This document shows, in pieces, positions 1 to 7,321 of a stretch of DNA of 64,000 nt. The DNA is taken from assembly GCA_016209035.1 (NCBI GenBank), contig JACQWX010000080.1:25439-89438 (forward strand). Reading direction: 5' to 3'. Positions within the stretch are counted from its first letter, which is position 1. The number at the start of each line of letters is the position of its first letter. Under the pieces are notes generated by a model. The model was given only the letters and a program-made list of their open reading frames with translations, did not search any database and was not told the DNA's origin. A program made the position numbers and the translations under genes. The stretch comes from Elusimicrobiota bacterium. GTDB taxonomy: Bacteria; Elusimicrobiota; Elusimicrobia; UBA1565; UBA9628.

Positions 1-1509
1 CGGGCCCTGTCCTTGGCAACCGCTTTCCATCTCTACTTCCTGAGCCAGTACTACTACAGGCACTTGGACTGCCTTTCGCTGAAGGTGCGCACGGGCCTGG
101 CCACCCAATATGTCTTCGTGGGCCTGGCCGCCTTCGGCGCGTGGCGGCTGGTAGGCGGCCTGCCCAAGCGCTGGATCAACGCTTCCTACGCCGGGCTCGC
201 GGTCCTGATCCTCGCGTCGCCGTTGCCCTACCGGGCGTTCCTGACCAAGCTCTATGTGAGCCAGCAGGAATTCGGCTTCCTGCAGAGGGCCGCTCCTTCG
301 CTGCCTGACGACGCGGTCGTGGCGCAGCTGAGCACGGAGGAGGTTTGGAGCCTCGCCCCGGTCTTCGGACCGACGACCGATCATGAGAAGCTCATCCGCC
401 TGACCGCCGGCAAGCCCGTCAGGGTCATGGATGTCAGCGACTTCCTCGCGAAGGCGAAGGGCGCCGGAGGCGCGGTCGAGGCCGGCGGCGCGGCAAGAGG
501 CGACGCCGCGCTGTACTTCTATAGGGGAGTGAACTGTTTCAAGGAAGATGGGGCCGAACATCCGCTCTGCCTGGCCATGGGGAGCAGGTTCAAGTTGGCG
601 CCCGCGGGACCCGGGACTTCGGCCCAGGCCTTGGTGAAAGGGGAGAGCCTCTCCCCTGAATCCATGCCCGCGGCCGGCGGGGTCATCGGCTTCTTCGAAG
701 TCCGCGGGGCCGTCCTTGACGCGCCGCCGCGGGAGGAGGACCTGGCGGTCGAGGCGCGAGAGAAGGAGGCGGCGCTCGTGAAGCCGGATTCCTGGGCGGT
801 CGGCGCGGGGGTCGGCTGGGCAAGGCTGCTGGCGCGTTCCGGCTCAGAGGTCCTAGCCAAGAAGCTCTTGAACCCGCTCGCGCGGTCCGGCCGCACCCAA
901 GGGGACCTCGCGGCCATGGGCAGGCTCTGCCTGGAGCTCGGAGAGCCGCGGCGGGCCGCGGACTTCCTGGTCCGGGCGGCGTCCATGCGGCCCGAGCAGG
1001 CCGGCCTGTGGCTGATGGCGGCTCAAGCCTCGTTCCAGGCAGGAGACAAGGCCGCGGCGCTCGCCGCGGTCGCCAGCTGCCGCGCCTCGGAGCTCGACGC
1101 GGAGGCTGAAGCGCGGCTGGCGGTGCTGCTCCAGGACCTGGGCGAACGCCGGCGGGCGCTCGAGGTCATGGACCGTCTGGTCCGCGGGAATCCGCGCAGG
1201 GCCAGGTTCCTGTGCGACCGCGGGGTCTTGAACGCCCTGCTGGGCCGTCGGGACCAGGGCTGGAAGGATGCCATGGCCGCGACCTCGGCCGACCCCGGCT
1301 ACCTCCCGGGATACTTGGCGCTGGGAGCTCTGGCGGACACCCCGGAGCGCCGCAGTCAGGCCCTCAGGGTCATGGGCCGGGCGCTCGAGCCCAAGGCCGG
1401 GCTCAGGGAACCGGCGTTCCTGAAGGCGCTGCGCTCGGAGGCTGCGCGGCTAGCTCCTGCGCGTAGGTCCGGTAGAGGTCGACCAAGTCCCGGTAGTAGT
1501 CGTCCTTGA
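1..1509 (+). CDS. Membrane protein with C-terminal TPR-like repeats, 5' end cut by the window
   Basis: The frame is already open at base 1, so the N-terminus lies outside the window. The visible part begins with three hydrophobic segments (about residues 1-20, 30-50 and 58-78). A soluble stretch follows. From about residue 260 onward come Ala/Leu/Arg-rich helical pairs of TPR character (e.g. SFQAGDKAAALAAV). Hydrophobic end plus soluble tail would fit the end of a polytopic GT39-like glycosyltransferase such as those at 15225-25918, but this is inference. At 469-485 the gene carries one copy of an in-frame repeat (GAVEAGG). The last 35 or so codons become Arg/Pro/Ser-rich and overlap an opposing small frame (1403-1606), so the natural C-terminus is uncertain. 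Confidence 0.65.
   Translation, partial: RALSLATAFHLYFLSQYYYRHLDCLSLKVRTGLATQYVFVGLAAFGAWRLVGGLPKRWINASYAGLAVLILASPLPYRAFLTKLYVSQQEFGFLQRAAPSLPDDAVVAQLSTEEVWSLAPVFGPTTDHEKLIRLTAGKPVRVMDVSDFLAKAKGAGGAVEAGGAARGDAALYFYRGVNCFKEDGAEHPLCLAMGSRFKLAPAGPGTSAQALVKGESLSPESMPAAGGVIGFFEVRGAVLDAPPREEDLAVEAREKEAALVKPDSWAVGAGVGWARLLARSGSEVLAKKLLNPLARSGRTQGDLAAMGRLCLELGEPRRAADFLVRAASMRPEQAGLWLMAAQASFQAGDKAAALAAVASCRASELDAEAEARLAVLLQDLGERRRALEVMDRLVRGNPRRARFLCDRGVLNALLGRRDQGWKDAMAATSADPGYLPGYLALGALADTPERRSQALRVMGRALEPKAGLREPAFLKALRSEAARLAPARRSGRGRPSPGSSRP
469..490 (+). repeat. Family A in-frame repeat, short copy
   Basis: Contains the 17-base core GGCGCGGTCGAGGCCGG, read as GAVEAG in the host gene. The same core, in the same frame, occurs at 16230 and 26944, and inverted at 33900. 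This copy diverges after the core. Confidence 0.6.
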
Positions 1510-1606
1510 CCTTGAGCGCCTTGTCCTTGAGATGGGAGGGCTTGCCGTCCGTGAGCCAATCCGCGAAACGCTTGGTGCCGGAGAGCCAGTGCCGGGCCCT
1601 CTTCAG
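1403..1606 (-). CDS. Possible small basic protein translationally coupled to the NlpC/P60 gene
   Basis: A 67-codon frame starts at the stop codon of the double-peptidase gene. Its only plausible start is a CTG sharing bases with that TGA (CTGA). The predicted product (LKRARHWLSGTKRFADWL...DYYRDLVDLYRTYAQELA) has a natural composition, unlike the Arg/Pro-rich shadow frames around it. It could be a separate gene with a rare CUG start, or a frameshifted C-terminal extension of the NlpC protein. It overlaps the convergent TPR gene by about 100 bases. No family recognised. Confidence 0.3.
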   Translation of the reverse strand: MKRARHWLSGTKRFADWLTDGKPSHLKDKALKVKDDYYRDLVDLYRTYAQELAAQPPSAAPSGTPVP

Positions 1607-3510
1607 CGCGGGAAGAAGGTGCCGAAGAAGACCCTGCGGCGAGGGCGCTTCTTCTCGGTCAGGTCGGTCACGATGCCTCCGTCTTCCAGGGACGGCCGGG
1701 GAGCTCCGAAGCGCTCCATGAACGAGGTCTGGAGCACTCCGCCCGCGGACCGGCGGCTCTCGATGAGGGAGTCCGAGCCCGCGAACATCATCACGTGCGT
1801 GATGTCCTTGGACCCGGCCGATTCGGTGAGGAAGACCAGGTCCCCGGGCCGCAGGTCCGACGGGGAGAGCCGCGAGCTCTTGAGCATCTGGTCCTGGGCG
1901 TCGCGCGGGATCTCCATGCCGGCGACGCGATAGGCGAGGCTGGTGAGGCCCGAGCAGTCCACGCCGGGGAAGGGACCGACCGCGGCTCTGCCGCCCCACA
2001 CATAGGCGGCGCCCATCAGGAGCCCGGCGGCCTTGAGCACTCGAGAGCGGACCTCGGGCTCAGGCTCGGCCGAGGGCCCGAGCGGGGCGAGGTCCCTGCT
2101 CGGCAGGAGGCTGGTACGGCCGTCGAGGAGGCGGATCAGGGAGCTTTCCCCGCGGTCTTCAAGGAAGACGACCTTGGTGCCCATGGAGAGCTCCGCGCCG
2201 CAAGGCGGCGCGGAGAATGTCGTCCTCAGCGAGGACACGACCGCGTCCGCTCGCATGGGCTCGCGGTAGAGCAGGTCGCTCGCGCGGACCCAGCCGCGGT
2301 AGCCCTGGCCATGGGAGGCCTGCCCTGGCAGGCCCCGCGACAAGGCCTCTTGTTCGACGGCCAGCACTTGGACCCAATCGCCCTTGGCCTCGAGGGGCTC
2401 GACCGCTTCCCCATAGAGGAGCTGGGAGAGGCGGCTGGGGTCGAGCGGGCCGGGCTTCTTCGCCGGCTTGGGCTTGGCGCGCAGGTCGGTCGCGGGAGCG
2501 CCCACGGTCATGGTCCGCCGGAGCGGTTCTCCTAGAAGGTACGCCACCCCCCGCTTGTTGACCCGCCAGGCGCGGTGGAACTCGCGCCGGCCGTAGACCC
2601 TGCGCACGCTCGCGGGTTCGGGCGCGGCAGGATCCATGACCACGAGGTCGCCCTGCGGGGTGAACCCGGATACGACCGCGAGGTGGCCTTTGGTCTCGTC
2701 GAGCGGCGCGCCGGGCATCTCACCCTTGCCGAAGGTGAGGCTCACGACCACGGGCCGCCCGGCCGCGATCTCGGCTTGAAGGTCCTCGATGGACTCGAGC
2801 CGGCTCACCCAGGCTTCAAGGCCGAAGTCCGCCGCCGCCGCGACGTTGAAAGGCCAATCGCCGAAGATGCCGGTGCTGTGGTCCTTGACCCTCTGGGCTA
2901 CCTTCAAGGTCGGGCGCCGGGCGCCCCAGAATCCGAGGACCATGGCCAGCGAGGTCGGGCTGCAGATGTCCCATTGCAGCTCGGCGGGCTCCTTGAACTG
3001 CGACCTGGGCTCGACCGCGAGTTCGCGTATCCAGGGCCCGTCCCGGAAAGCCGGCGGCTCGGGCGGGGCATCCGCGTCGCAGACGGTCACCGCTGCCAGG
3101 CGCAGGAGCGCGGGCTTGCGGCCGGCCTCCAGCTCCACCCGGTATTGGAAAGCCCCGGCCTTCCTTGAGAGCTTGAGCGTGTCCACCTCCACGCGGCCGA
3201 AGGCGTTCTCCTGGGCCGGGGGCGAGGCGAAGCTCGCGGTGGCGGTCCCGACCAGGAACCAAGGCGACCATTCCCCGGCTCGTCGCACGCGCACGCTCAT
3301 GCGCAGGGAAGCGTCCTCGGGGAGGCGCGCGTTCCAGGATGCCACGATGTCGTCGAACGCTCCGGGGGTCTCGATCTCGGGGGACTCAAGGAAGCCGCGC
3401 CCGCGGCGGGGGGCCCGGACGAGCCCGTCGCGCAAGGGAACGGGCTCCAGGCCCTCGATGCCGGCCCGGGCGATGTCGAGCGGAGTCCGATGCGTGACGG
3501 TGTAGCTCAT
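1603..3510 (-). CDS. Double cysteine peptidase: C39-like plus NlpC/P60 cell-wall hydrolase
   Basis: A 635-residue protein with two papain-type domains. The first (about residues 165-330) reads as a C39-like peptidase: Cys183 in QWDICSPTSLAMVLGF, His276 in KGHLAVVSGF and Asp293 in VVMDP. A linker and one or two SH3-like segments (about 365-475) follow. The last is a typical NlpC/P60 domain with YVWGGRA, Cys519 in GVDCSGLT and His572 in THVMM. NlpC/P60 enzymes cleave the gamma-D-Glu-diaminoacyl bond of peptidoglycan stems. I start at ATG 3510; the frame is open further upstream but there the composition is antisense-like. No clear signal peptide follows this start, so export is uncertain. A palindrome at 2317-2334 adds residues inside an SH3 segment. 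Confidence 0.8.
   Translation of the reverse strand: MSYTVTHRTPLDIARAGIEGLEPVPLRDGLVRAPRRGRGFLESPEIETPGAFDDIVASWNARLPEDASLRMSVRVRRAGEWSPWFLVGTATASFASPPAQENAFGRVEVDTLKLSRKAGAFQYRVELEAGRKPALLRLAAVTVCDADAPPEPPAFRDGPWIRELAVEPRSQFKEPAELQWDICSPTSLAMVLGFWGARRPTLKVAQRVKDHSTGIFGDWPFNVAAAADFGLEAWVSRLESIEDLQAEIAAGRPVVVSLTFGKGEMPGAPLDETKGHLAVVSGFTPQGDLVVMDPAAPEPASVRRVYGRREFHRAWRVNKRGVAYLLGEPLRRTMTVGAPATDLRAKPKPAKKPGPLDPSRLSQLLYGEAVEPLEAKGDWVQVLAVEQEALSRGLPGQASHGQGYRGWVRASDLLYREPMRADAVVSSLRTTFSAPPCGAELSMGTKVVFLEDRGESSLIRLLDGRTSLLPSRDLAPLGPSAEPEPEVRSRVLKAAGLLMGAAYVWGGRAAVGPFPGVDCSGLTSLAYRVAGMEIPRDAQDQMLKSSRLSPSDLRPGDLVFLTESAGSKDITHVMMFAGSDSLIESRRSAGGVLQTSFMERFGAPRPSLEDGGIVTDLTEKKRPRRRVFFGTFFPR
2317..2334. 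repeat. Palindrome inside the NlpC/P60 gene
   Basis: GGCCTGCC-CT-GGCAGGCC is a perfect palindrome with 8-base arms. It sits between SH3 strands, where the protein reads SRGLPGQASHGQ, which looks like an in-frame insertion. Confidence 0.5.
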
Positions 3511-3546
3511 GCCAGAGACCTGCGGACACCACAGCAGCCAGAAAGC

Positions 3547-3581
3547 GCCGGACGCCCAAGCCTTTCCCAAGGGCGTCCGGC
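3547..3581 (-). terminator. Hairpin terminator of the ferredoxin gene
   Basis: Perfect 11-base arms (GCCGGACGCCC and GGGCGTCCGGC) flank a 13-base loop. The hairpin begins on the stop codon of the ferredoxin gene and separates it from the peptidase gene. No strong T-run follows on the minus strand, so it may act as a processing hairpin instead. Confidence 0.5.
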
Positions 3582-3892
3582 TACTTGACAAATTTGTTCT
3601 TCGGGTTGCGCGGCGGATCGTTCGAGGGCCTCGGCGCCGGCTTCGGGTTGTTCTTGGCCTGGGGCGCGAGTTCCGCGTTGATCTTCGTCCACTGCGGAGA
3701 ATCGTCGCCGATGACGATGGCCCCGATCGGGCACTCCGGCAGGCACACCCCGCAGTCGATGCAGGTCTCAGGGTCGATGACCATGAACTCCTGGCCCTTG
3801 TAGCTGGTCGGATGGATGGCCTCGGTCGGGCAGACCTGGATGCAGGCTCCATACCGTTCGCCCAGGCACTTCTCCGTGATCACATGGGGCAT
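3581..3892 (-). CDS. fdxA: 7Fe-type ferredoxin (3Fe-4S plus 4Fe-4S)
   Basis: A 103-residue ferredoxin. Cysteines 9, 17 and 21 have the C-x7-C-x3-CP spacing of seven-iron ferredoxins, and Cys44, 47, 50 and 54 form a normal CxxCxxCxxxCP motif. This predicts one 3Fe-4S and one 4Fe-4S centre and a role as a low-potential electron carrier. The tail after residue 65 is Pro/Asn/Lys-rich and looks disordered (QAKNNPKPAPRPSNDPP). It stands alone, divergent from the barrel gene at 3961, and ends in its own hairpin. A TACGAT box lies 7 bases before the ATG. The partner enzyme is not in the window. Confidence 0.88.
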   Translation of the reverse strand: MPHVITEKCLGERYGACIQVCPTEAIHPTSYKGQEFMVIDPETCIDCGVCLPECPIGAIVIGDDSPQWTKINAELAPQAKNNPKPAPRPSNDPPRNPKNKFVK

Positions 3893-3899
3893 GGACTGA

Positions 3900-3905
3900 A
3901 TCGTA
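3900..3905 (-). promoter_or_regulatory. -10 box of the ferredoxin gene (leaderless-type)
   Basis: TACGAT on the minus strand, with 7 bases to the ATG at 3892. No clear -35 element. Confidence 0.4.
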
Positions 3906-3910
3906 GCAAA

Positions 3911-3933
3911 TTGATTAATGATTCCGTAATCAA
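3911..3933. promoter_or_regulatory. Operator-like inverted repeat between ferredoxin and barrel genes
   Basis: TTGATTA and TAATCAA, 9 bases apart, lie in the AT-rich divergent intergenic region 3893-3960. TATATT at 3941 is a candidate -10 box for the rightward gene. Confidence 0.35.
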
Positions 3934-3960
3934 GTTCGTCTATATTTATAGCCCGAGCCT

Positions 3961-5301
3961 ATGCATCTTCGCTTGTCGGCGCTACTGCTGCTGGCCCAGC
4001 CTGCTTGGGCGTCCACGTTCAAGGACCTCATCCCCGGCGCCCGGGTCATGGGGCTGGGCTACGCCGTGAACTCGCTCGCGGCGGACGACCCGTTCTCCGT
4101 CTTCTACAACCCTGCCGGGCCGGCGAACACGCCCTACGTCCAGGCCGGAAGCACCCTGGGCAGGATGGCGAGCCCGCGCGGCAACCTGGTGTTCGGGGCG
4201 CTCACCTACTTGCGGCCGTTCGAGCCGGTCAAGACCGCCACCGTGGGAGGCGCCTACCTCCACCAGAGGCAGGAGAACGGCGGCGACAAGGACTTGGTGA
4301 ACTTCCACTTCTCGCGCGAGTACAAGGTCCCGTACCTCGACTTGTCCAAGCCGGTCCGGATCGGCGGCAACTTCAAGATGATCAACACCGAGGGGCTCGA
4401 CGGCGCCGGGTTCGGGGTCGGCCTGGACTCAGGTCTCCTGCTTCGCACCGACATGGGCCTAGGCCTGGGGATCTCGATCATGGACCTCACGACGAACGTG
4501 GGGTGGCCGCGCATGAGCTACGGCCTGGGAGCCTCCTACACGTGGAGGAAGCGGCTGACGATCGCGACCGACATGCGCATCCGCGACGGCCTGACCGAGT
4601 TCTATCCGGGCGTCGAGGCCGTCTTCCTGCAGGGGCTGCTCAAGGGCCGCATGGGCCGGGGCCTGAGGCTCGACCTCGTGGAGACCCTCGCCTTCGGCCT
4701 GGGGCTCAACTTCTCGCCGATGATCATCGACGTGGCCATGTCCTTCCCCACGGCCGGGGTCTTGCTCCGCGCGGGCGCCTACCAGCTCTCGCTCAACTAC
4801 CGCTTCGGCGCGCCGCCCTTCTCCGGGAGCTTCGTGGGGAACGCCGCGGGCGAGGCCGAATCCCTGCGGAGCCAGATCAGCGATCTCGAGAACCGCAAGA
4901 AGACCCTCGACACCGAGGCCGAGATCTCCAACACCAACCGCACCGCGGTGCAGGGCGAGCTCGATGAGGCCGAGAAGCGCCTGCGCGAGACGCAGGAGGA
5001 TTTCCGGCAGGTGACGAAGAAGAAGGACGAGACGGCCTACCAGCTCCAGCTGCTCGAGATGCGCCTGCCTCCCAAGCCCGCGCCCAAGGAGAAGCCTAGG
5101 CCCAAGCCCAAGCCCGCCAAGGTCTGGCCGGACCGCCATGTGGCCAAGCCCGGCGAGACCCTGCGCTCCATCGCCAAGCAGTACTACGGCGACTCGTCGC
5201 TCTGGGAGCTGATCTACGAGGCGAACCGCGGCAAGGTGGACCGCGGGTTCCCGATCGAAGGCGCGATCCTCCTCATCCCGGACCCCAAGGAGGCCCGCTG
5301 A
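3961..5301 (+). CDS. PorV/UPF0164-like outer-membrane barrel with coiled coil and LysM
   Basis: 446 residues. A short signal peptide ends near WASTFKD. The next part (about 20-300) has the start signature of PorV/UPF0164-type barrels: PGARVMGLGYAV, then DDPFSVFYNPAGPAN, with many Gly/aromatic beta strands. Residues 300-365 form a coiled coil (SQISDLENRKKTLDTEAE). A Lys/Pro-rich linker leads to a C-terminal LysM domain (about 395-445, HVAKPGETLRSIAKQYYG) that should bind peptidoglycan. So the protein probably spans from outer membrane to cell wall. It overlaps the next gene as TGATG. The barrel at 41611 has the same barrel plus coiled-coil plan without LysM. Confidence 0.8.
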   Translation: MHLRLSALLLLAQPAWASTFKDLIPGARVMGLGYAVNSLAADDPFSVFYNPAGPANTPYVQAGSTLGRMASPRGNLVFGALTYLRPFEPVKTATVGGAYLHQRQENGGDKDLVNFHFSREYKVPYLDLSKPVRIGGNFKMINTEGLDGAGFGVGLDSGLLLRTDMGLGLGISIMDLTTNVGWPRMSYGLGASYTWRKRLTIATDMRIRDGLTEFYPGVEAVFLQGLLKGRMGRGLRLDLVETLAFGLGLNFSPMIIDVAMSFPTAGVLLRAGAYQLSLNYRFGAPPFSGSFVGNAAGEAESLRSQISDLENRKKTLDTEAEISNTNRTAVQGELDEAEKRLRETQEDFRQVTKKKDETAYQLQLLEMRLPPKPAPKEKPRPKPKPAKVWPDRHVAKPGETLRSIAKQYYGDSSLWELIYEANRGKVDRGFPIEGAILLIPDPKEAR

Positions 5302-6455
5302 TGCCCTCCATCGGCGTCCTCGCTCCCGACCCGGCCGAGCGCCGGGACCTGGTCCTGCTGGCGGGGGAATCGGGGTACATGGCCCATCCCGCCTCGGGTC
5401 TGGCCGAGGCGCTCGAGGTCCTGCGCGAGAGGAGGCCCAGCCTCATGCTCCTGACGGACGGGCCTGAGCAGGATGCGGAGATACTGCTCAGGGAGCTCGC
5501 GGCCGTTTCCCCGCTCATGCCCGTGGTCGTGGCCTCCAGGAAGAGGGACGCCGGCCGGGCCGTGGCCCTCATGCGCATGGGCGCAACCGAGGTGGTGGCG
5601 CCTCCGTGGACCAAGGAGGACCTGGCGGCAAGCCTACGCAAGACCCTGCGCGCGCACGGGACCGTCTTCTCGGTCGCCCCGCTCAAGAGCCCCGCGCCTT
5701 CGGCCCCCATCTTCTTCTTCGCCGTGGCGCTTTTCTTCGCTCTGGCCGTGGGCTACGCCGCGATCCAGCGCCAGGCCAAGCTCCGTGTCGCGGCCTTCGA
5801 GGAGAAGAAGTCCTGGGACCTGCCGTACCGGCATCCTTCCGCCGCCTCCTTCTGCGGGGGCGACCTCTGGGTGCTCGACTGGTTCACGCAGTCGGTCTAC
5901 GTGCATTCGGCCGCGGACCTCGCGGTCCGGCAGGTCGCGCATTTCCCCGGGGAACTCCCGGTCTCCTTCTCGGTCGGGCCCGACGCCCTCTGGGCTCTCT
6001 CGCCCACGGGCGTGGTCACGCGGCGCATGAAGGACGACACGCTCAGGCTCCTGACCCAATACCCCAAGGCCGCTCCGGGCGGCGTCGCGATCGTGTTCGA
6101 CGGCCTCTACCTCTGGACGGCGCATGCCAAGGCCCGCGTCCTGCGCAAGCATCTCAATGACGAGAGCCTCACGGTCCTGGGAGCGTGGCCGTACCCGGGC
6201 GGGGCGCCCGCGGCCCTCGTCTTCGACGGCGCCTCCCTGTGGAGCCTGGACAGCGCCAACAAGGAGCTCCTGCGGCACAACCTGGAGCGCCCCGACGAGG
6301 TCACGCGCCGGGTCGCCCTGCCCGAGTACCGGGAGGGACTCCTCCGGCCCGTGGGCCTGGCGTGGGACGGCGAGAGGTTCTGGACCGCGGCGGAGTCGGT
6401 GCCGCAGGCCAAGGCCCCGGGCCGCGTGTTCAAGCACTCCCTGGCCGAACGATGA
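5301..6455 (+). CDS. Degenerate receiver domain, one TM helix and periplasmic beta-propeller
   Basis: 384 residues. The first 118 resemble a response-regulator receiver (IGVLAPDPAER, SLMLLTDG), but the acidic pocket is reduced and the conserved Lys-Pro near the end reads Pro-Pro (VVAPPWTKEDL). Phosphorylation is therefore doubtful. A single TM helix lies at about 134-155 (IFFFAVALFFALAVGYAAI). The remainder is repeated blades of the type ALVFDGASLWSLDS, probably a propeller in the periplasm. The blades clearly resemble those of the protein at 43112, which also follows a barrel gene. The ATG overlaps the stop of the barrel gene. Confidence 0.65.
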   Translation: MPSIGVLAPDPAERRDLVLLAGESGYMAHPASGLAEALEVLRERRPSLMLLTDGPEQDAEILLRELAAVSPLMPVVVASRKRDAGRAVALMRMGATEVVAPPWTKEDLAASLRKTLRAHGTVFSVAPLKSPAPSAPIFFFAVALFFALAVGYAAIQRQAKLRVAAFEEKKSWDLPYRHPSAASFCGGDLWVLDWFTQSVYVHSAADLAVRQVAHFPGELPVSFSVGPDALWALSPTGVVTRRMKDDTLRLLTQYPKAAPGGVAIVFDGLYLWTAHAKARVLRKHLNDESLTVLGAWPYPGGAPAALVFDGASLWSLDSANKELLRHNLERPDEVTRRVALPEYREGLLRPVGLAWDGERFWTAAESVPQAKAPGRVFKHSLAER

Positions 6456-6772
6456 GGCATGCGCGCAGGTCAAGCGCAAGCGTTCCCGTGGTCGTTTCCT
6501 TCGCCGAGACCTCCGCGAAGAAGGACTGCTGGGGCAGGCTCCTGGCGTTGGCCCCTTCCGGCGCGAGGCTCTCGACTCGATTCCGCGTCGAGCGCGGAGA
6601 ACGGGTGTTCCTCTCCCTGCGGATCGCCGACGAGGAGTTCCAAGGGATCGCGGCCCTGGCGACCCGAGTCGACAAGGACCGCGAGGGCTACGCCCTCGCG
6701 GAGCTGAAGTTCACGGACGAGCTCCAGAAACGCCGCCTCGCCAAGGTCCTCCTCGACATTCTCTCCACCTGA
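6452..6772 (+). CDS. PilZ-like domain protein
   Basis: 106 residues. The ATG overlaps the previous stop (ATGA). The layout suits a small single-domain PilZ fold: a basic N-terminus (MRHARRSSAS), an ALAPSGARLSTRF segment like the PilZ 'S.gGa' strand, then ERVFLSLRIADEEF and a final helix. The canonical RxxxR and D/NxSxxG c-di-GMP residues are only partly present, so binding is uncertain. Coupling to the receiver/propeller gene suggests a cytoplasmic partner. Confidence 0.5.
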   Translation: MRHARRSSASVPVVVSFAETSAKKDCWGRLLALAPSGARLSTRFRVERGERVFLSLRIADEEFQGIAALATRVDKDREGYALAELKFTDELQKRRLAKVLLDILST

Positions 6773-6790
6773 CTCTCGCTCGCTTGGGAA

Positions 6791-6807
6791 GGCCCCATCG
6801 GGGGGCC
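6791..6807 (+). terminator. GC hairpin after the PilZ-like gene
   Basis: GGCCCC and GGGGCC arms with a 5-base loop, shortly after the stop at 6772. No T-run, so possibly a weak or Rho-assisted end. Confidence 0.3.
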
Positions 6808-6824
6808 GGCGGATCCCTCTCGAA

Positions 6825-6846
6825 GTGATATGTTTGAACATATCAC
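6825..6846. promoter_or_regulatory. 22-bp AT-rich palindrome, operator-like
   Basis: GTGATATGTT-TG-AACATATCAC has perfect 10-base arms. It lies in the gap between two convergent genes (6773-6894), has no adjacent T-run, and is AT-rich in a very GC-rich region. It may be a repressor site or a bidirectional terminator stem. Confidence 0.4.
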
Positions 6847-6894
6847 CTCGACACGGGTTGAGCAGGGGACCTCAAGCGGCCCTGTAGGCTGCTG

Positions 6895-7263
6895 CTACGC
6901 TGCGGGAAGAGGGCCCGCCGCCACGAGCTTCTTCTGCCGTGAGTCGATGGTGAGGTTCAGCCCTTCCAGGGTCCGCGCTCCTAGCAACTGAAGGTCCCCC
7001 TTCTGGGCGAAGACGACTTCGTCGATGGTGAAGTGGGACCCGATGCGGATGATGGCGAAGCCGACGGTGCGGGTGACGGTCTGGCCGTTGGCCATGACGA
7101 ACTGAACGTCCTTTTTCTCGGGAACCACGCCGATCTTTTTGAGCAGGAGCTCTGAAACCCAGGTGTATTCGCTTCCCGTGTCGACAAGAAGGCCGGCGAC
7201 TCTGGCGGATTTCTTCCTCTGAACATGGTTTTCAAGCTCGCAGTCCACGCGGAATGTTCCCAT
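6895..7263 (-). CDS. Retropepsin-like aspartic protease (clan AA)
   Basis: 122 residues. It has the retropepsin motif in LLVDTGSEYTWVS, then a flap-like region (FVMANGQTVTRTVGFAI) and a second ALLIG-like motif (LQLLGARTLEGLNL). Single-domain bacterial proteins of this type act as dimers, each giving one catalytic Asp. No signal peptide or membrane anchor, so it is probably cytoplasmic. I start at ATG 7263, because a TATAAT box lies 7 bases upstream on this strand and the frame further up is antisense-like. Divergent from the flavoprotein gene at 7322. Substrate unknown. Confidence 0.75.
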   Translation of the reverse strand: MGTFRVDCELENHVQRKKSARVAGLLVDTGSEYTWVSELLLKKIGVVPEKKDVQFVMANGQTVTRTVGFAIIRIGSHFTIDEVVFAQKGDLQLLGARTLEGLNLTIDSRQKKLVAAGPLPAA

Positions 7264-7270
7264 GGGAATG

Positions 7271-7276
7271 ATTATA
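7271..7276 (-). promoter_or_regulatory. -10 box of the retropepsin-like gene
   Basis: Perfect TATAAT on the minus strand, 7 bases before the ATG. It lies within the 58-base gap shared with the divergent gene at 7322. Confidence 0.55.
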
Positions 7277-7307
7277 CCAAAGCTCGCCGCCGGAGCCGCG
7301 GACTTGA

Positions 7308-7313
7308 TATGAT
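7308..7313 (+). promoter_or_regulatory. -10 box of the HI0933-family gene
   Basis: TATGAT, 8 bases before the ATG at 7322. Confidence 0.45.
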
Positions 7314-7321
7314 GGGAATCC

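Noticed and set aside
6850..6894. tRNA-like stretch near the retropepsin-like gene
   Set aside because: Some short pairings occur but no T-loop (GTTCGANTC) or cloverleaf could be drawn.
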